36,609 nt of DNA, from positions 1 through 36,609 of the forward strand of contig CAIWTJ010000008.1 of the NCBI GenBank assembly GCA_903915535.1. Reading direction: 5' to 3'. Position numbers and translations under genes: made by a program. The notes below the pieces were generated by a model, which worked only from the letters and a program-made list of their open reading frames with translations, ran no database searches and was not told the DNA's origin. Below, piece after piece: positions 1 through 8,105 of the stretch (position 1 is its first letter; each line of letters opens with the position of its first letter). This DNA is from Enhydrobacter aerosaccus (GTDB taxonomy: Bacteria > Pseudomonadota > Alphaproteobacteria > Reyranellales > Reyranellaceae).

Positions 1-23
1 AGTTTGAGATCGACGGTGTCCAT
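1..23 (-). CDS. Start of next gene in srf operon (partial; possibly srfC)
   Basis: An ATG at 23 on the minus strand opens a frame reading MDTVDLK before the window ends. It begins 6 nt after the srfB stop codon (TAA at 32-30), the spacing of an operon partner. In enterobacterial srfABC clusters srfC follows srfB, so srfC is the natural guess. Seven codons cannot prove identity, and the ribosome binding site is weak (a CAGG upstream). Confidence 0.4.
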
Positions 24-29
24 TGTTCG

Positions 30-2996
30 TTAACCTGTCTTGAGCATGCCGGTGTCGAGCCAGTAGCCCTCACGGCGCGGCAGCGTTTGAAGACGTAGCG
101 TGAGCCGATCGAGAGCCACGGCGCGGCCATCCCGGTTGGTCACCTGGCGAAGGCGGAAGCGCTCGACGTCGCCGGAGTCCTTGTCCTTGGGCTTCACACG
201 CGACAGCGCGATCTTGAACGGCGTCTCGCGGGCGTGACGCTCGGCATATTCGGGCTTGGCGAATTCCAGCGCATAGAGCCGCGCGGCCGGCCAGCGCACC
301 AGGTCGAGCTGCCGCGCGCCCAGCCACATGGGGCCGCGGAACTCGAACGACAGCTCGGGCAGCTCGTACTCGCGGTTGTCGAGGTCGACGTCGCGATAGA
401 CGAGATCCTCCTTCTGCAGGCGGCCGCCGCCGTCGAGCTTGCCGATGAACTTGGCGATGCTCTTGGAGCGCAGCAGGTCGGAGCGGAAGGAGAAGTCCGG
501 CAGCTGCGATTGGGCGAGCGCCGCGATCATCGCACCCACCGCCACCGTGGTCTTGGGGTCTTCGACCCGCAGACGCGCGTCGCGGAACGGATACCAGGCG
601 CCCACGCGATACTCATGCAGCGAGATCACGCGTTCGGGCGGCAACGGCAGCAGTTCCATGACCAGCGAGCGGATGCCGGGCAGGCGCGAGGGTCGGCCGG
701 AGAGCAGCAGCACGTCGCAATCGTAGGCGTGCACGATCTCGGCGAGCGGCGCCAGCACGCGCGCCATCTCGGCACGCACGGTCTTGTCGAGTTCGACGAG
801 GTCGATCGGGAATTCGGTCGCCTTGAGGTCGAAGTCCTTGGCGCCGCGCTTGCGGACGGCGTCGTTCACAAACGTCACCACTTCCTGCGACGGCTTGGCG
901 CCGCTCGGGAAGAAGGAGTCGTAGGGCCGCGGCTCGGCGGTCAGCACGCCCGAGGTCGGGTCGTAGGTTTCGGCCGCGCGCATGAACTCGAGCGCGATCG
1001 GATGGGCGATCTGGAGCGCGAACTGCTGGCGCAGGTTGCGCTGGATCACGTCTTCGCCGCCGCGGTCGCCACCCAGCAGCTCGGCCATCAGGTCGGAGGG
1101 GTTGGCGATGCCGGCAGTACGCATTGCCGCTTCGATCGGCGGCAGCACATGGGCCTGCACGACGCGCAGCAGGATATCGTCGCCCGCGACGGTGAAGCCC
1201 TCGCGGAACTTCTGCTCCGGGAACAGCGTGACGGAAGTGCCGGCTCCCTCGAGGCGATAGGAGTTGATGATCAGGTCGGTCGTGCCGCCGCCCACGTCGA
1301 TCGAGGCGATGGTGAGCGTGCCGTCCGACGCCCGCGCCCGCGGCTTGCGCGCGATCTGGAAGAAGCGGCGGGCGTCACCGCCGAAATTGCGCGCGACCTC
1401 GGTGTAGAGGTAAACGAGCTGGGTGCAGCTGGCCTCGTCCCAGTCGGTGAGCACGCGCGGCGCCGGGGCGGCCACATCGTCGAGCTTCCAGCCCATCATC
1501 ATCCAGACGAGATCGCGCGCGGCTTCGGCGCGCTTGCGGAATATCAGGCGCTCGGCCAGCGGCATGCCCGTCGGCAGGGTGAGCACGATGCGGCGGAGCC
1601 GGCGCGGCGTCTCGGCGTGCGCACGGCGGCCGCGCTGCTGCGGCGAGTTCATCAGTGTCAGCGCCTGCAGCAGCACTTCGGTGAGCGAGAAGGTCATGAT
1701 CGACGAGCGCGAATAGAGCGGCTCGAACACCGGCAGATGGTCGGCGCTGTCGGCTTCCGGCTCGACGAGATGGAGCGGTTCGCCCTTCTGGTTGATGAGC
1801 TGGGCCATCGGACCGGCAGCGGCCGGCATGGCCGTCTGGTCCTGGGCGTAGGCCACGTTGAAGCGCCATTCGCGGGTCTGCGCTTCCTCGTCCCACAGGT
1901 AGCGCTTGGGGCTCGACATGCCGGTGTTGCCCTCGGTGCCGCGGCGGCGGGCGGCGAGGCGCGTCGCTTCGGGGCCGACTCGGGTCATGGTCGGCCAGAC
2001 GAAGGCATCGGCGCGGCCGCCCAGGCGCGAGAGGTGATTCTTGCCGAACCACGCCTGCGCGAACTCGACGCGCGATTCGAACGGCTTGGCGTGCACGCAC
2101 TCCGGATGGGAGAGATCGCGGAGCGCCAGCTCATAGGAGTCGTTGAGGTTGATACCGAGTTCGCCGGCCGCCTCGATCAGCAGGCCGCAGGTGCGCGAGT
2201 TGCCGACGTCGAGCACGAGGTCGACCTCGATCGCGCCGCGGCCCGGCCGCTCGGCATCGCCGACCAGCTTCACGGGCGGGAACCGGACCGCTTCGGCAAG
2301 CAGCCCGAGGAAGGCGAGATAGCGGGCGCTTGCTTCCTGCGGCTTCTGCTTGATGTCGCTGTCGATCTCTTCGACGGTCGCGCGCGGATGCAGTTCGCGG
2401 AACAGTTCCTCGAGCCACTGCTTCATCCAGCCCTGGCGGAGCATCCAGTGGTTGGCGCGCTGCTGCGGCGCCAGCGAGAACAGGGCACCGGCCGTCACAT
2501 CCTTGGACGAGGGCGCGAGGTAGGCGCGGCCCTCGGCCTCGGCGATCAGGCCGGTGTCGAAGGCGAGCACGCAGCGATACCGGTTGCCCTGTTCGTCGCG
2601 GAAGCCCTCGCCATAGCGCGCCTCGAGATCGACGACGCGGACGCGCGCCCAATCGGCGGGGCCTTCGCGATACTGGTTGTTCGGCCGCATCTGCAGGAAC
2701 GGCACGGGCACCCATTTGTCGATGAAGGGCGCCAGCGCATCCTTGGCCGTGACCACGAGATTGGGTTCGGCGGCGCGGCGGCGGCCGTTCTCGATCACCT
2801 CGTACTGGCCGCGCACCTCGTCGAAATCGAGCTGCACCAGATCGTCGACCGAGCCCGCGGCCGTGGCGTCGTGGAAGCCCCATTCGCGCGTTTTGAGGCG
2901 CGCGGGATCGAAGCCGAAATCGAGGAACTGGATGCCGGAGCGGGCAATCAGGGTCGTCGGGCTGGGATAGCTCGGCAGACGGGCAAGTTCGCTCAT
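30..2996 (-). CDS. srfB: SrfB-family protein, actin/Hsp70-fold ATPase
   Basis: The 988-residue product matches the length of the SrfB family (named in Salmonella as an SsrB-regulated factor; biochemical role unknown). The sequence shows ASKHA-type nucleotide-binding signatures: a phosphate-1 motif DVGNSRT at about 263-269, a phosphate-2 motif DVGGGTTD at 567-574, and an adenosine-type SGRPSRLPG at about 766-774. This supports an ATPase of the actin/Hsp70 fold. There is no signal peptide or membrane segment, so it is probably cytoplasmic. Start ATG 2996 follows a CAGGAT ribosome site. It is the third gene of a minus-strand operon after two SrfA-like membrane proteins, which suggests it acts with them at the inner membrane. 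Family assignment is from overall resemblance; function is inference. Confidence 0.85.
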   Translation of the reverse strand: MSELARLPSYPSPTTLIARSGIQFLDFGFDPARLKTREWGFHDATAAGSVDDLVQLDFDEVRGQYEVIENGRRRAAEPNLVVTAKDALAPFIDKWVPVPFLQMRPNNQYREGPADWARVRVVDLEARYGEGFRDEQGNRYRCVLAFDTGLIAEAEGRAYLAPSSKDVTAGALFSLAPQQRANHWMLRQGWMKQWLEELFRELHPRATVEEIDSDIKQKPQEASARYLAFLGLLAEAVRFPPVKLVGDAERPGRGAIEVDLVLDVGNSRTCGLLIEAAGELGINLNDSYELALRDLSHPECVHAKPFESRVEFAQAWFGKNHLSRLGGRADAFVWPTMTRVGPEATRLAARRRGTEGNTGMSSPKRYLWDEEAQTREWRFNVAYAQDQTAMPAAAGPMAQLINQKGEPLHLVEPEADSADHLPVFEPLYSRSSIMTFSLTEVLLQALTLMNSPQQRGRRAHAETPRRLRRIVLTLPTGMPLAERLIFRKRAEAARDLVWMMMGWKLDDVAAPAPRVLTDWDEASCTQLVYLYTEVARNFGGDARRFFQIARKPRARASDGTLTIASIDVGGGTTDLIINSYRLEGAGTSVTLFPEQKFREGFTVAGDDILLRVVQAHVLPPIEAAMRTAGIANPSDLMAELLGGDRGGEDVIQRNLRQQFALQIAHPIALEFMRAAETYDPTSGVLTAEPRPYDSFFPSGAKPSQEVVTFVNDAVRKRGAKDFDLKATEFPIDLVELDKTVRAEMARVLAPLAEIVHAYDCDVLLLSGRPSRLPGIRSLVMELLPLPPERVISLHEYRVGAWYPFRDARLRVEDPKTTVAVGAMIAALAQSQLPDFSFRSDLLRSKSIAKFIGKLDGGGRLQKEDLVYRDVDLDNREYELPELSFEFRGPMWLGARQLDLVRWPAARLYALEFAKPEYAERHARETPFKIALSRVKPKDKDSGDVERFRLRQVTNRDGRAVALDRLTLRLQTLPRREGYWLDTGMLKTG

Positions 2997-3032
2997 TTGA
3001 TCCTGTGAATTCCGATCTCGAAGTCTATGGCC

Positions 3033-4472
3033 TCAATGGCCGATCTGCACGTTGTAGCTTTTGGTGTCGCCGGGCTGGCTGCCCTTGCACTGGGCCGTGC
3101 CGTCCGCGCCAATCTCGCAGTTCACGACGTTGCGGGCGTAGGTCTTGCCGTCGCCGCACGTCGGGTTGGCCTTCTCTTCGATCACCAGCTTGCCGTTCTC
3201 CCAGCGCGCCTCGGCCGGCGCCTCGCAGCTCGTGCCGTTCTTCTGCACGAAGCTCACCTTGCCCTTGCCCTTGTCGTCGAGCTTGTAGTCGGGACGCAGG
3301 TCTTTCTCGCCCTGTGCCGTGGCAAGACCGGTGCGCGAGCGCCAGTCGCCCTTCAGGAACGACAGATCCTGCTTCTGCTTCGCTTCGGGCGGCACGACCA
3401 TGGGCTTGGGCGCGTCTTTCTGGTCCTTGCCGGCGTCCGCCTGCTTCTCGTCCTTGCCCTTGTCCTGGCTCTTGTCCTGGGGGCCATCGGGTCCCTTGTC
3501 GGCGCCGGTCTTGTCTTTGTCTTTATCCAGCGCCGAGGCGATGCCCTTGCCATCGAGATCTTTGCCGTCGCCGCGCTCGATCGGGACGCCGGGGCCCACG
3601 CCCCCCACGATCACGCCGTTGGAGCCGATGATACCGGCCGAGCACTCGCCGCCCTTGCGCGAGAGTTCGTCGGTGAGGCGGGCCAGTTCGAGGCGCAGAT
3701 CCTCGTTGCGCTGCTGCAGGCTTGCGACCCGCGTCTGCTGCAGGTCGAGGGGCTGGCGGACGGCGAAGCTCAGGGCGCGGTCGCGGGCATCGGCCTCGAG
3801 ACGCGGCTCGAGATGCGGCAGGTAAGGACGGATCAGCCAGGCGAGCAGGGCCAGCATGGCCAGCAGAACGGCCGCCAGCAGCAGCCACTGCCACCAGACC
3901 GTGCGCGCGCCGGTGTGCATGGCAGCCGGCAGAGCGGCGGGCGCCGAGGCCATGACCGCTTCCGGGATCGCAGCGGCGGGACGCGGCGGCGGCGCGGGCG
4001 GCGTTGCCAGGAAAACGCCGGGCAGGGCCGCATCGGCCGCGAAACCCCAGAAGGTCATCACGGGCTTGCCGTCGACCACGTAGAGCGTGTCTTCGCCGGG
4101 CGCCGTCAGGGCATACCGCAGCAGCCGCGCGAAGTTGCGCTCGGCGGCCGAGCGTTCCGGCGCTTCCATGCCGTCGGCCAGCCCCGCGAGATCGGCATGC
4201 AGGCTGTGCACCTTGGCCAGGATGGCCGTGCGTTCGGCGTCGCCGAGATCGCTCAGCCGGCGCGCTTCGCCGTCGAACGCGGCGTACCAGTCGATGCGCT
4301 GGCCCGAGGGATCGACTTCGGGAATCGCCAGCAGGTCGGCATGTTCGCGCGACAGGCGCTGGGCGATCGCCGCGCGCAGCTGTCCCGCCGCGCGCCACAC
4401 CGGGTCGCCCGCCACGCCCAGCGCGCGATAGCGCTGAAGCGGTTCACTGCCGAGTAAAGGACCTGCCGCCAC
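3033..4472 (-). CDS. SrfA-like single-pass membrane protein (copy 1)
   Basis: A 479-residue protein with a cytoplasmic-looking N-terminal domain (1-150), a Pro/Ala-rich linker, one transmembrane helix at about 194-214, and a short heptad-like coiled coil (245-272). A Lys/Asp-rich low-complexity stretch (315-355) and a C-terminal domain with paired cysteines (C416, C439, C452, C462) follow. The cysteines suit an oxidising periplasm. It starts at GTG 4472 behind GGAGAG. Its N-terminal 180 residues share landmarks with the upstream neighbour (IDWYAA, an aromatic WGF/Y-xADAA and ASAPAAL before the helix), so the two are paralogs. Its place directly before srfB matches srfA in srfABC clusters. Function unknown. 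Confidence 0.7.
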   Translation of the reverse strand: MAAGPLLGSEPLQRYRALGVAGDPVWRAAGQLRAAIAQRLSREHADLLAIPEVDPSGQRIDWYAAFDGEARRLSDLGDAERTAILAKVHSLHADLAGLADGMEAPERSAAERNFARLLRYALTAPGEDTLYVVDGKPVMTFWGFAADAALPGVFLATPPAPPPRPAAAIPEAVMASAPAALPAAMHTGARTVWWQWLLLAAVLLAMLALLAWLIRPYLPHLEPRLEADARDRALSFAVRQPLDLQQTRVASLQQRNEDLRLELARLTDELSRKGGECSAGIIGSNGVIVGGVGPGVPIERGDGKDLDGKGIASALDKDKDKTGADKGPDGPQDKSQDKGKDEKQADAGKDQKDAPKPMVVPPEAKQKQDLSFLKGDWRSRTGLATAQGEKDLRPDYKLDDKGKGKVSFVQKNGTSCEAPAEARWENGKLVIEEKANPTCGDGKTYARNVVNCEIGADGTAQCKGSQPGDTKSYNVQIGH

Positions 4473-4481
4473 TGTCTCTCC

Positions 4482-5753
4482 TCAACGCCCGCCGCGCGGG
4501 CAGGACATGGCGTACTTCCACTGAGTGCCCCACATCTCACCTGTTACGATGACATCGACCGAATAATCCCCGGCCACCGGATGCCAGTCGAATCCGAAGC
4601 CGCCGCGTCCGCTGCGCGGGCCGCCGGTTCCGGCCAGCACCTGGCCGCGATAGATCACCTTGATGTCGTCGGGTTTGACATACAGGTCGTAGTTGATGCC
4701 GACAAAGCCGGGCTTGTCGCCCAGATAATGCTTGTTGCGCGTCACGCCCTCGCCGCCGGAATTGCCCTGCCAGTTGCATGGCAGCATGCCGGCCGGCGGC
4801 TGGCTGATGGGCGGCGCGTTGGCGACCTGGGGCGGCGGAGGCGGTGGTGGCTTCGGCGCGGGCGGCGGGGGAGGCGGTGGCGGAGGAGGGGCTGCCGCGA
4901 CCTTGGGCGGTTCCGGCGGCTTGCACATCTCTTCCTTGCCCTTGAGATCCTTCTCGAGAGCCGCGAGTTCCAGCCTGAGCTTTTTCTCGTCGCTCTGGGC
5001 ATCGTCGAGCGAGGCCTTCAGCACCGGCGTGGGATCGGGCGGCGCTTCGGGCGCGGGCGGTGCGGGCGTTTCGAAGGTGGCGACGTTGAGTGACGGATCG
5101 ACCGGCGCACAGGCGCGCAACAGCCACGAGGTGATGAGCAGCAGAAGCAGCAGCATCAGCCCGAACAGCAGTCCGCTCAGCCAGCGCGACCAGCCGAGCC
5201 GTGCCGGAAACAGTGCGGCCGGCGCGCTCGCGAAGACCGCGGCGGGCGGCGTTGCCGAAGGCACAAGGGCGGGCAGCGGCGGGGACGCGAAGCCCTGCAG
5301 GCTCGCGGCGGCATCTGCCTCGTAGCCCCAGGCGGCGATCACCGGCTGGCCGCCCACGAGATAGACGAAGTCGTCGGAGGGACGGCTGGTCGCCAGCTGC
5401 AGCGACTTGCCGATAAGTTGCGCCTCGTCGCTCGACTCCGACGCGGCCAGTTGTGCGCCCAGTCCGCGGATGGCATCGAGATGACCGTCGATCGTCTGGA
5501 GCGCCTGGGTCCGCTCCTCGTCGCTTGCCTGCGACAGCGGCCGGACATCGCCTTGCTGGGCGGCATACCAATCGATGCCGTCGCCAGACTCGCGCATCTG
5601 CGGTTCGGCCAGCAGATTCGCCGGGCCATCACCCAGGCGGCGCCGGATCACGGCCAGCAACTGTCCCGCGACCGCGTGCAGCGGATCGCCGCGCACACCC
5701 AGAGGTCGCACGCCCAAGCGCGTCGTGAGGATCAGAGTGGGGCGTTCGCCCAT
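4482..5753 (-). CDS. SrfA-like single-pass membrane protein (copy 2)
   Basis: A 423-residue paralog of the next gene in the operon. It shows the same N-terminal layout (GIDWYAA at about 59-65, AWGYEADAA at 141-149, ASAPAAL at 175-181), one very hydrophobic helix at about 191-213, and a charged coiled coil at 245-277. A polyproline tract (289-308) then leads to a C-terminal domain rich in Gly, Tyr and Trp with C326 and C418. The C-terminal domain is unlike that of copy 1, so the pair shares a base and diverges outside the membrane. It is the first gene of the srf operon and ends 9 nt before copy 1 begins. The start ATG 5753 has no strong ribosome site. Function unknown. Confidence 0.65.
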   Translation of the reverse strand: MGERPTLILTTRLGVRPLGVRGDPLHAVAGQLLAVIRRRLGDGPANLLAEPQMRESGDGIDWYAAQQGDVRPLSQASDEERTQALQTIDGHLDAIRGLGAQLAASESSDEAQLIGKSLQLATSRPSDDFVYLVGGQPVIAAWGYEADAAASLQGFASPPLPALVPSATPPAAVFASAPAALFPARLGWSRWLSGLLFGLMLLLLLLITSWLLRACAPVDPSLNVATFETPAPPAPEAPPDPTPVLKASLDDAQSDEKKLRLELAALEKDLKGKEEMCKPPEPPKVAAAPPPPPPPPPPAPKPPPPPPPQVANAPPISQPPAGMLPCNWQGNSGGEGVTRNKHYLGDKPGFVGINYDLYVKPDDIKVIYRGQVLAGTGGPRSGRGGFGFDWHPVAGDYSVDVIVTGEMWGTQWKYAMSCPRGGR

Positions 5754-5781
5754 TCGGTGAGGCCAGCGTGTTTCAGGACAC

Positions 5782-5790
5782 TATATATCA
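5782..5790 (-). promoter_or_regulatory. Extended -10 promoter of the srf operon
   Basis: On the minus strand TGATATATA is an extended -10 element (TG-n-TATATA). It would start transcription near 5775, about 22 nt before the ATG at 5753. No good -35 lies 17 bp upstream, which is tolerated by extended -10 promoters. Sequence-based prediction only. Confidence 0.35.
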
Positions 5791-5867
5791 GCAGTCGAAT
5801 CGGACTTGTTTATGGTCGGTGACGGTTTTGCGCCCGGACTTATCGCCGGCGGGCCACTATGCCAAAT

Positions 5868-5889
5868 AATCCTTTTAAATCAAAGGATT
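5868..5889 (-). terminator. Perfect inverted repeat after kup (possible terminator)
   Basis: AATCCTTT and AAAGGATT form a perfect 8-bp inverted repeat with a 6-nt loop, 16 nt beyond the kup stop codon. The stem is AT-rich and no clear U-run follows, so it would be a weak intrinsic terminator. It could instead be a protein-binding palindrome. Confidence 0.3.
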
Positions 5890-5905
5890 GCCGCTTGTCG
5901 GCGGA

Positions 5906-7798
5906 TCAAATCTCGATGCGGCTTCCGAGTTCGACGACGCGATTGGCCGGCAGCTGGAAGAAGTCGCCGGCGTTGGACGCCACGCGCGCCAGCACGAGGA
6001 ACAGCCTCTCCTGCCAGCGCGGCAGCAGCGGACGGCTCGCTTCGACGAAGCTGTTGCGGCCGACGAAATAGGAGGTGCGCATCGGATCGAACGGCACGCC
6101 GCGATCGGCCAGCGGCGCCAGATCGCGCGGCACGTCGGGCTGTTCCATGAAGCCGTAGCGCAGGATCACGTGATGGATGCCCTTGCCGAGATGGGCGACC
6201 GACGCGCGCGCATTGGGCGGCACGTAGGGCTCGTCCGGGACCTGCACGGTGAGCAGCACGACCTGCTCGTGCAGCACCTCGTTGTGCTTGAGGTTGTGCA
6301 GCAGGCAATTGGGTGCGTTGCCGGAGAAGGCCGTGAGATAGACGGCGGTGCCCTGCGGGCGATGGACGCGGCCGGGGCCGATGCTGCCCAGCAGCTTTTC
6401 CATGGGCAGCGCGCCCTCGTTCTCGCGCGCCGCCACGGCCATCCGTCCCTTGAGCCACGTCCACATCGCCGTGAAGATCACGAGCGCCAGCACCAGGGGC
6501 ACCCAGCCGCCCTGCAGGAACTTCACCATGTTGGCCGACATCAGGGTCGCGTCGACAACCGCGAAGCTGCCCAGCACGACGATCGTGCGCAGCCAGCTCC
6601 ACTTCCACACGCGCAGCGCCAGGACGGACACCAGCACGGTCGTGACCAGCATGGTGCCGGTGACGGCGATGCCATAGGCCGCGGCGAGATTGGTCGACGA
6701 CTTGAAGGCCAGCACCAGCACCACGACGCCGATCAGCTGCATCCAGTTGATCGCCGGGACGTAGATCTGGCCATGCTCGCTGGCGGAGGTGTGCGTGATG
6801 CGCACGCGCGGGCTCAGGCCCAGCAAGGCCGCCTGTTGCGCCATCGAGAAGGCCCCGGAAATCGTGGCCTGCGAGGCGATCACCGTCGCCGCGGTTGCAA
6901 GGCCGACCAGCGGATAAAGCGCCCAGCCCGGCGCCATCAGGAAGAACGGATTCTCGAGCGTCGCCGGATCGGCCAGCAGCAGCGCGCCCTGCCCATAGTA
7001 ATTCGCGAGCAGCGAGGGCAACACGACGATCAGCCACGCCGCACGTATGGGCTTGGCTCCGAAGTGACCCATGTCGGCGTACAGCGCTTCCGCGCCGGTG
7101 ACGGCCAGGGTAACGGCGCCCAGCGCGACGAAGGCCACGAAGCCGTGCCGATAGCAAAACCCGACCGCCTCCAGGGGAGACAGCGCCGCGAGCACGCTCG
7201 GGGCGGCCACCACCTGCCTCACTCCCAGCACGAGAAGGATGGCGAACCAAAACAGCATGATCGGGCCGAACCAGCGTCCGACTCCGGCGGTGCCGTGGTG
7301 CTGGACGGCGAAAAGCCCGACCAGCACGCCGAGCGACAGGGGAATGACCAGCGGTTCGAGCGCGGGCGTCGCGGTGTTGAGGCCTTCGATGGCGCTCAGC
7401 ACGGAAACGGCCGGCGTCAGCAGGCAGTCGCCGTAGAACAGAGCGGCGCCGGCCATGCCGAGCATGAGGTAAAGGCTGCGTCGCCCCGCCGAGATCTCGG
7501 TGCGGCGCGACACCAGCGCCATGAGGGCGAGCACGCCGCCTTCGCCGCGGTTGTCGGCACGCATCACAACCATCACGTACTTCAAGGTGACGATCACGAT
7601 CAGCGCCCAGGTGACCAGCGACAGGATGCCGAGCACGTCCTCGTGCACCGGCTTCAGCCCGGTGAACTCGCTGAAGCATTCCTTGATCGTGTAGAGCGGG
7701 CTGGTGCCGATGTCGCCGAACACGACTCCAAGCGCGGCCAGGGTGAGACCGGCAGCACGCTTGCGGCTCACCGGTTGGGGCGTTCCGACTTCGGACAT
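5906..7798 (-). CDS. kup: KUP-family low-affinity potassium uptake protein
   Basis: A 630-residue polytopic inner-membrane protein of the HAK/KUP/KT family, which imports K+ with H+. The N terminus carries the family signature GVVFGDIGTSPLYTIKE at about 24-40. About 12 hydrophobic helices fill the first 450 residues, followed by the usual soluble C-terminal region. Length equals the family norm (about 625-630). A GAGGAAGG lies rather far (about 14 nt) from ATG 7798, so the start is likely but not firm. It is transcribed away from a porin gene across a 307-bp region with tandem CCTATGC boxes, and the kdp operon lies 3 kb away. Kup normally serves constitutive uptake and Kdp high-affinity uptake under K+ limitation. 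Confidence 0.95.
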   Translation of the reverse strand: MSEVGTPQPVSRKRAAGLTLAALGVVFGDIGTSPLYTIKECFSEFTGLKPVHEDVLGILSLVTWALIVIVTLKYVMVVMRADNRGEGGVLALMALVSRRTEISAGRRSLYLMLGMAGAALFYGDCLLTPAVSVLSAIEGLNTATPALEPLVIPLSLGVLVGLFAVQHHGTAGVGRWFGPIMLFWFAILLVLGVRQVVAAPSVLAALSPLEAVGFCYRHGFVAFVALGAVTLAVTGAEALYADMGHFGAKPIRAAWLIVVLPSLLANYYGQGALLLADPATLENPFFLMAPGWALYPLVGLATAATVIASQATISGAFSMAQQAALLGLSPRVRITHTSASEHGQIYVPAINWMQLIGVVVLVLAFKSSTNLAAAYGIAVTGTMLVTTVLVSVLALRVWKWSWLRTIVVLGSFAVVDATLMSANMVKFLQGGWVPLVLALVIFTAMWTWLKGRMAVAARENEGALPMEKLLGSIGPGRVHRPQGTAVYLTAFSGNAPNCLLHNLKHNEVLHEQVVLLTVQVPDEPYVPPNARASVAHLGKGIHHVILRYGFMEQPDVPRDLAPLADRGVPFDPMRTSYFVGRNSFVEASRPLLPRWQERLFLVLARVASNAGDFFQLPANRVVELGSRIEI

Positions 7799-8105
7799 TT
7801 TATGGGGTTACGCCTTCCTCTGCCGACGGACCTGAACACCGGGACGCGGCGGGCGCGGGTATTGCGCCGCCGCCCGTCGCGGTCAATCTGATTTTTGCCG
7901 GTCGTGCGGATCGATTGTTGCCGAATGCCGCCCAGACGCTTGATCCGGCTCGATTTCTTTGCGTCCGGACGGTGCGGGTTTATCGTCACAATTGCGGCAA
8001 TTCCTATGCATTCCCTATGCAAGGCGGGCGTCATCCGAATGGAATTCGAATTTCCCGCCGCGCTACCCAACGCCTCACAAGTCGCGTTCGCTCGTGGGGG
8101 TTTGC
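7799..8105. promoter_or_regulatory. Divergent kup / porin intergenic region (307 bp)
   Basis: This gap separates the start codons of kup (minus) and the porin (plus) and must contain both promoters. The clearest element is the pair of CCTATGC boxes at 8003-8021. On the minus strand a TTGACC lies at about 7887-7892, but its -10 partner is poor. No small gene or riboswitch structure was recognised. A GTGGGGG just before ATG 8106 is the likely porin ribosome site. Confidence 0.6.
8003..8021 (+). promoter_or_regulatory. Tandem CCTATGCA boxes, 11-bp period (site A)
   Basis: CCTATGCA occurs at 8003-8010 and again at 8014-8021, an exact 11-bp direct repeat. The first copy lies within AATTCCTATG, the same 10-mer that opens the kdp upstream site. 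A degenerate CGAATGG at 8036-8042 keeps the 11-bp phase. The boxes point toward the porin start 85 bp downstream and also sit upstream of kup. An 11-bp direct repeat is typical of OmpR/PhoB-class regulators; KdpE as the binder is inferred. Confidence 0.55.

Noticed and set aside
234..3008. Very long open frame on the plus strand opposite srfB
   Set aside because: Arg/Gly/Ala/His-rich translation without any recognisable domain. It is the antisense shadow of a GC-rich gene with recognisable ATPase motifs.
3410..3535. Short repeated CTTGTCC/CTTGTCTTTG units
   Set aside because: They encode the Lys/Asp-rich linker of the first SrfA-like protein; not a CRISPR or regulatory repeat.
4840..4895. 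GGC/GGA-rich simple repeat
   Set aside because: It encodes the polyproline tract of the SrfA-like protein on the minus strand, so it is coding low complexity rather than a separate element.
5888..7891. Long plus-strand open frame opposite kup
   Set aside because: Low-complexity His/Arg/Gln-rich translation, while the minus strand encodes a complete Kup.
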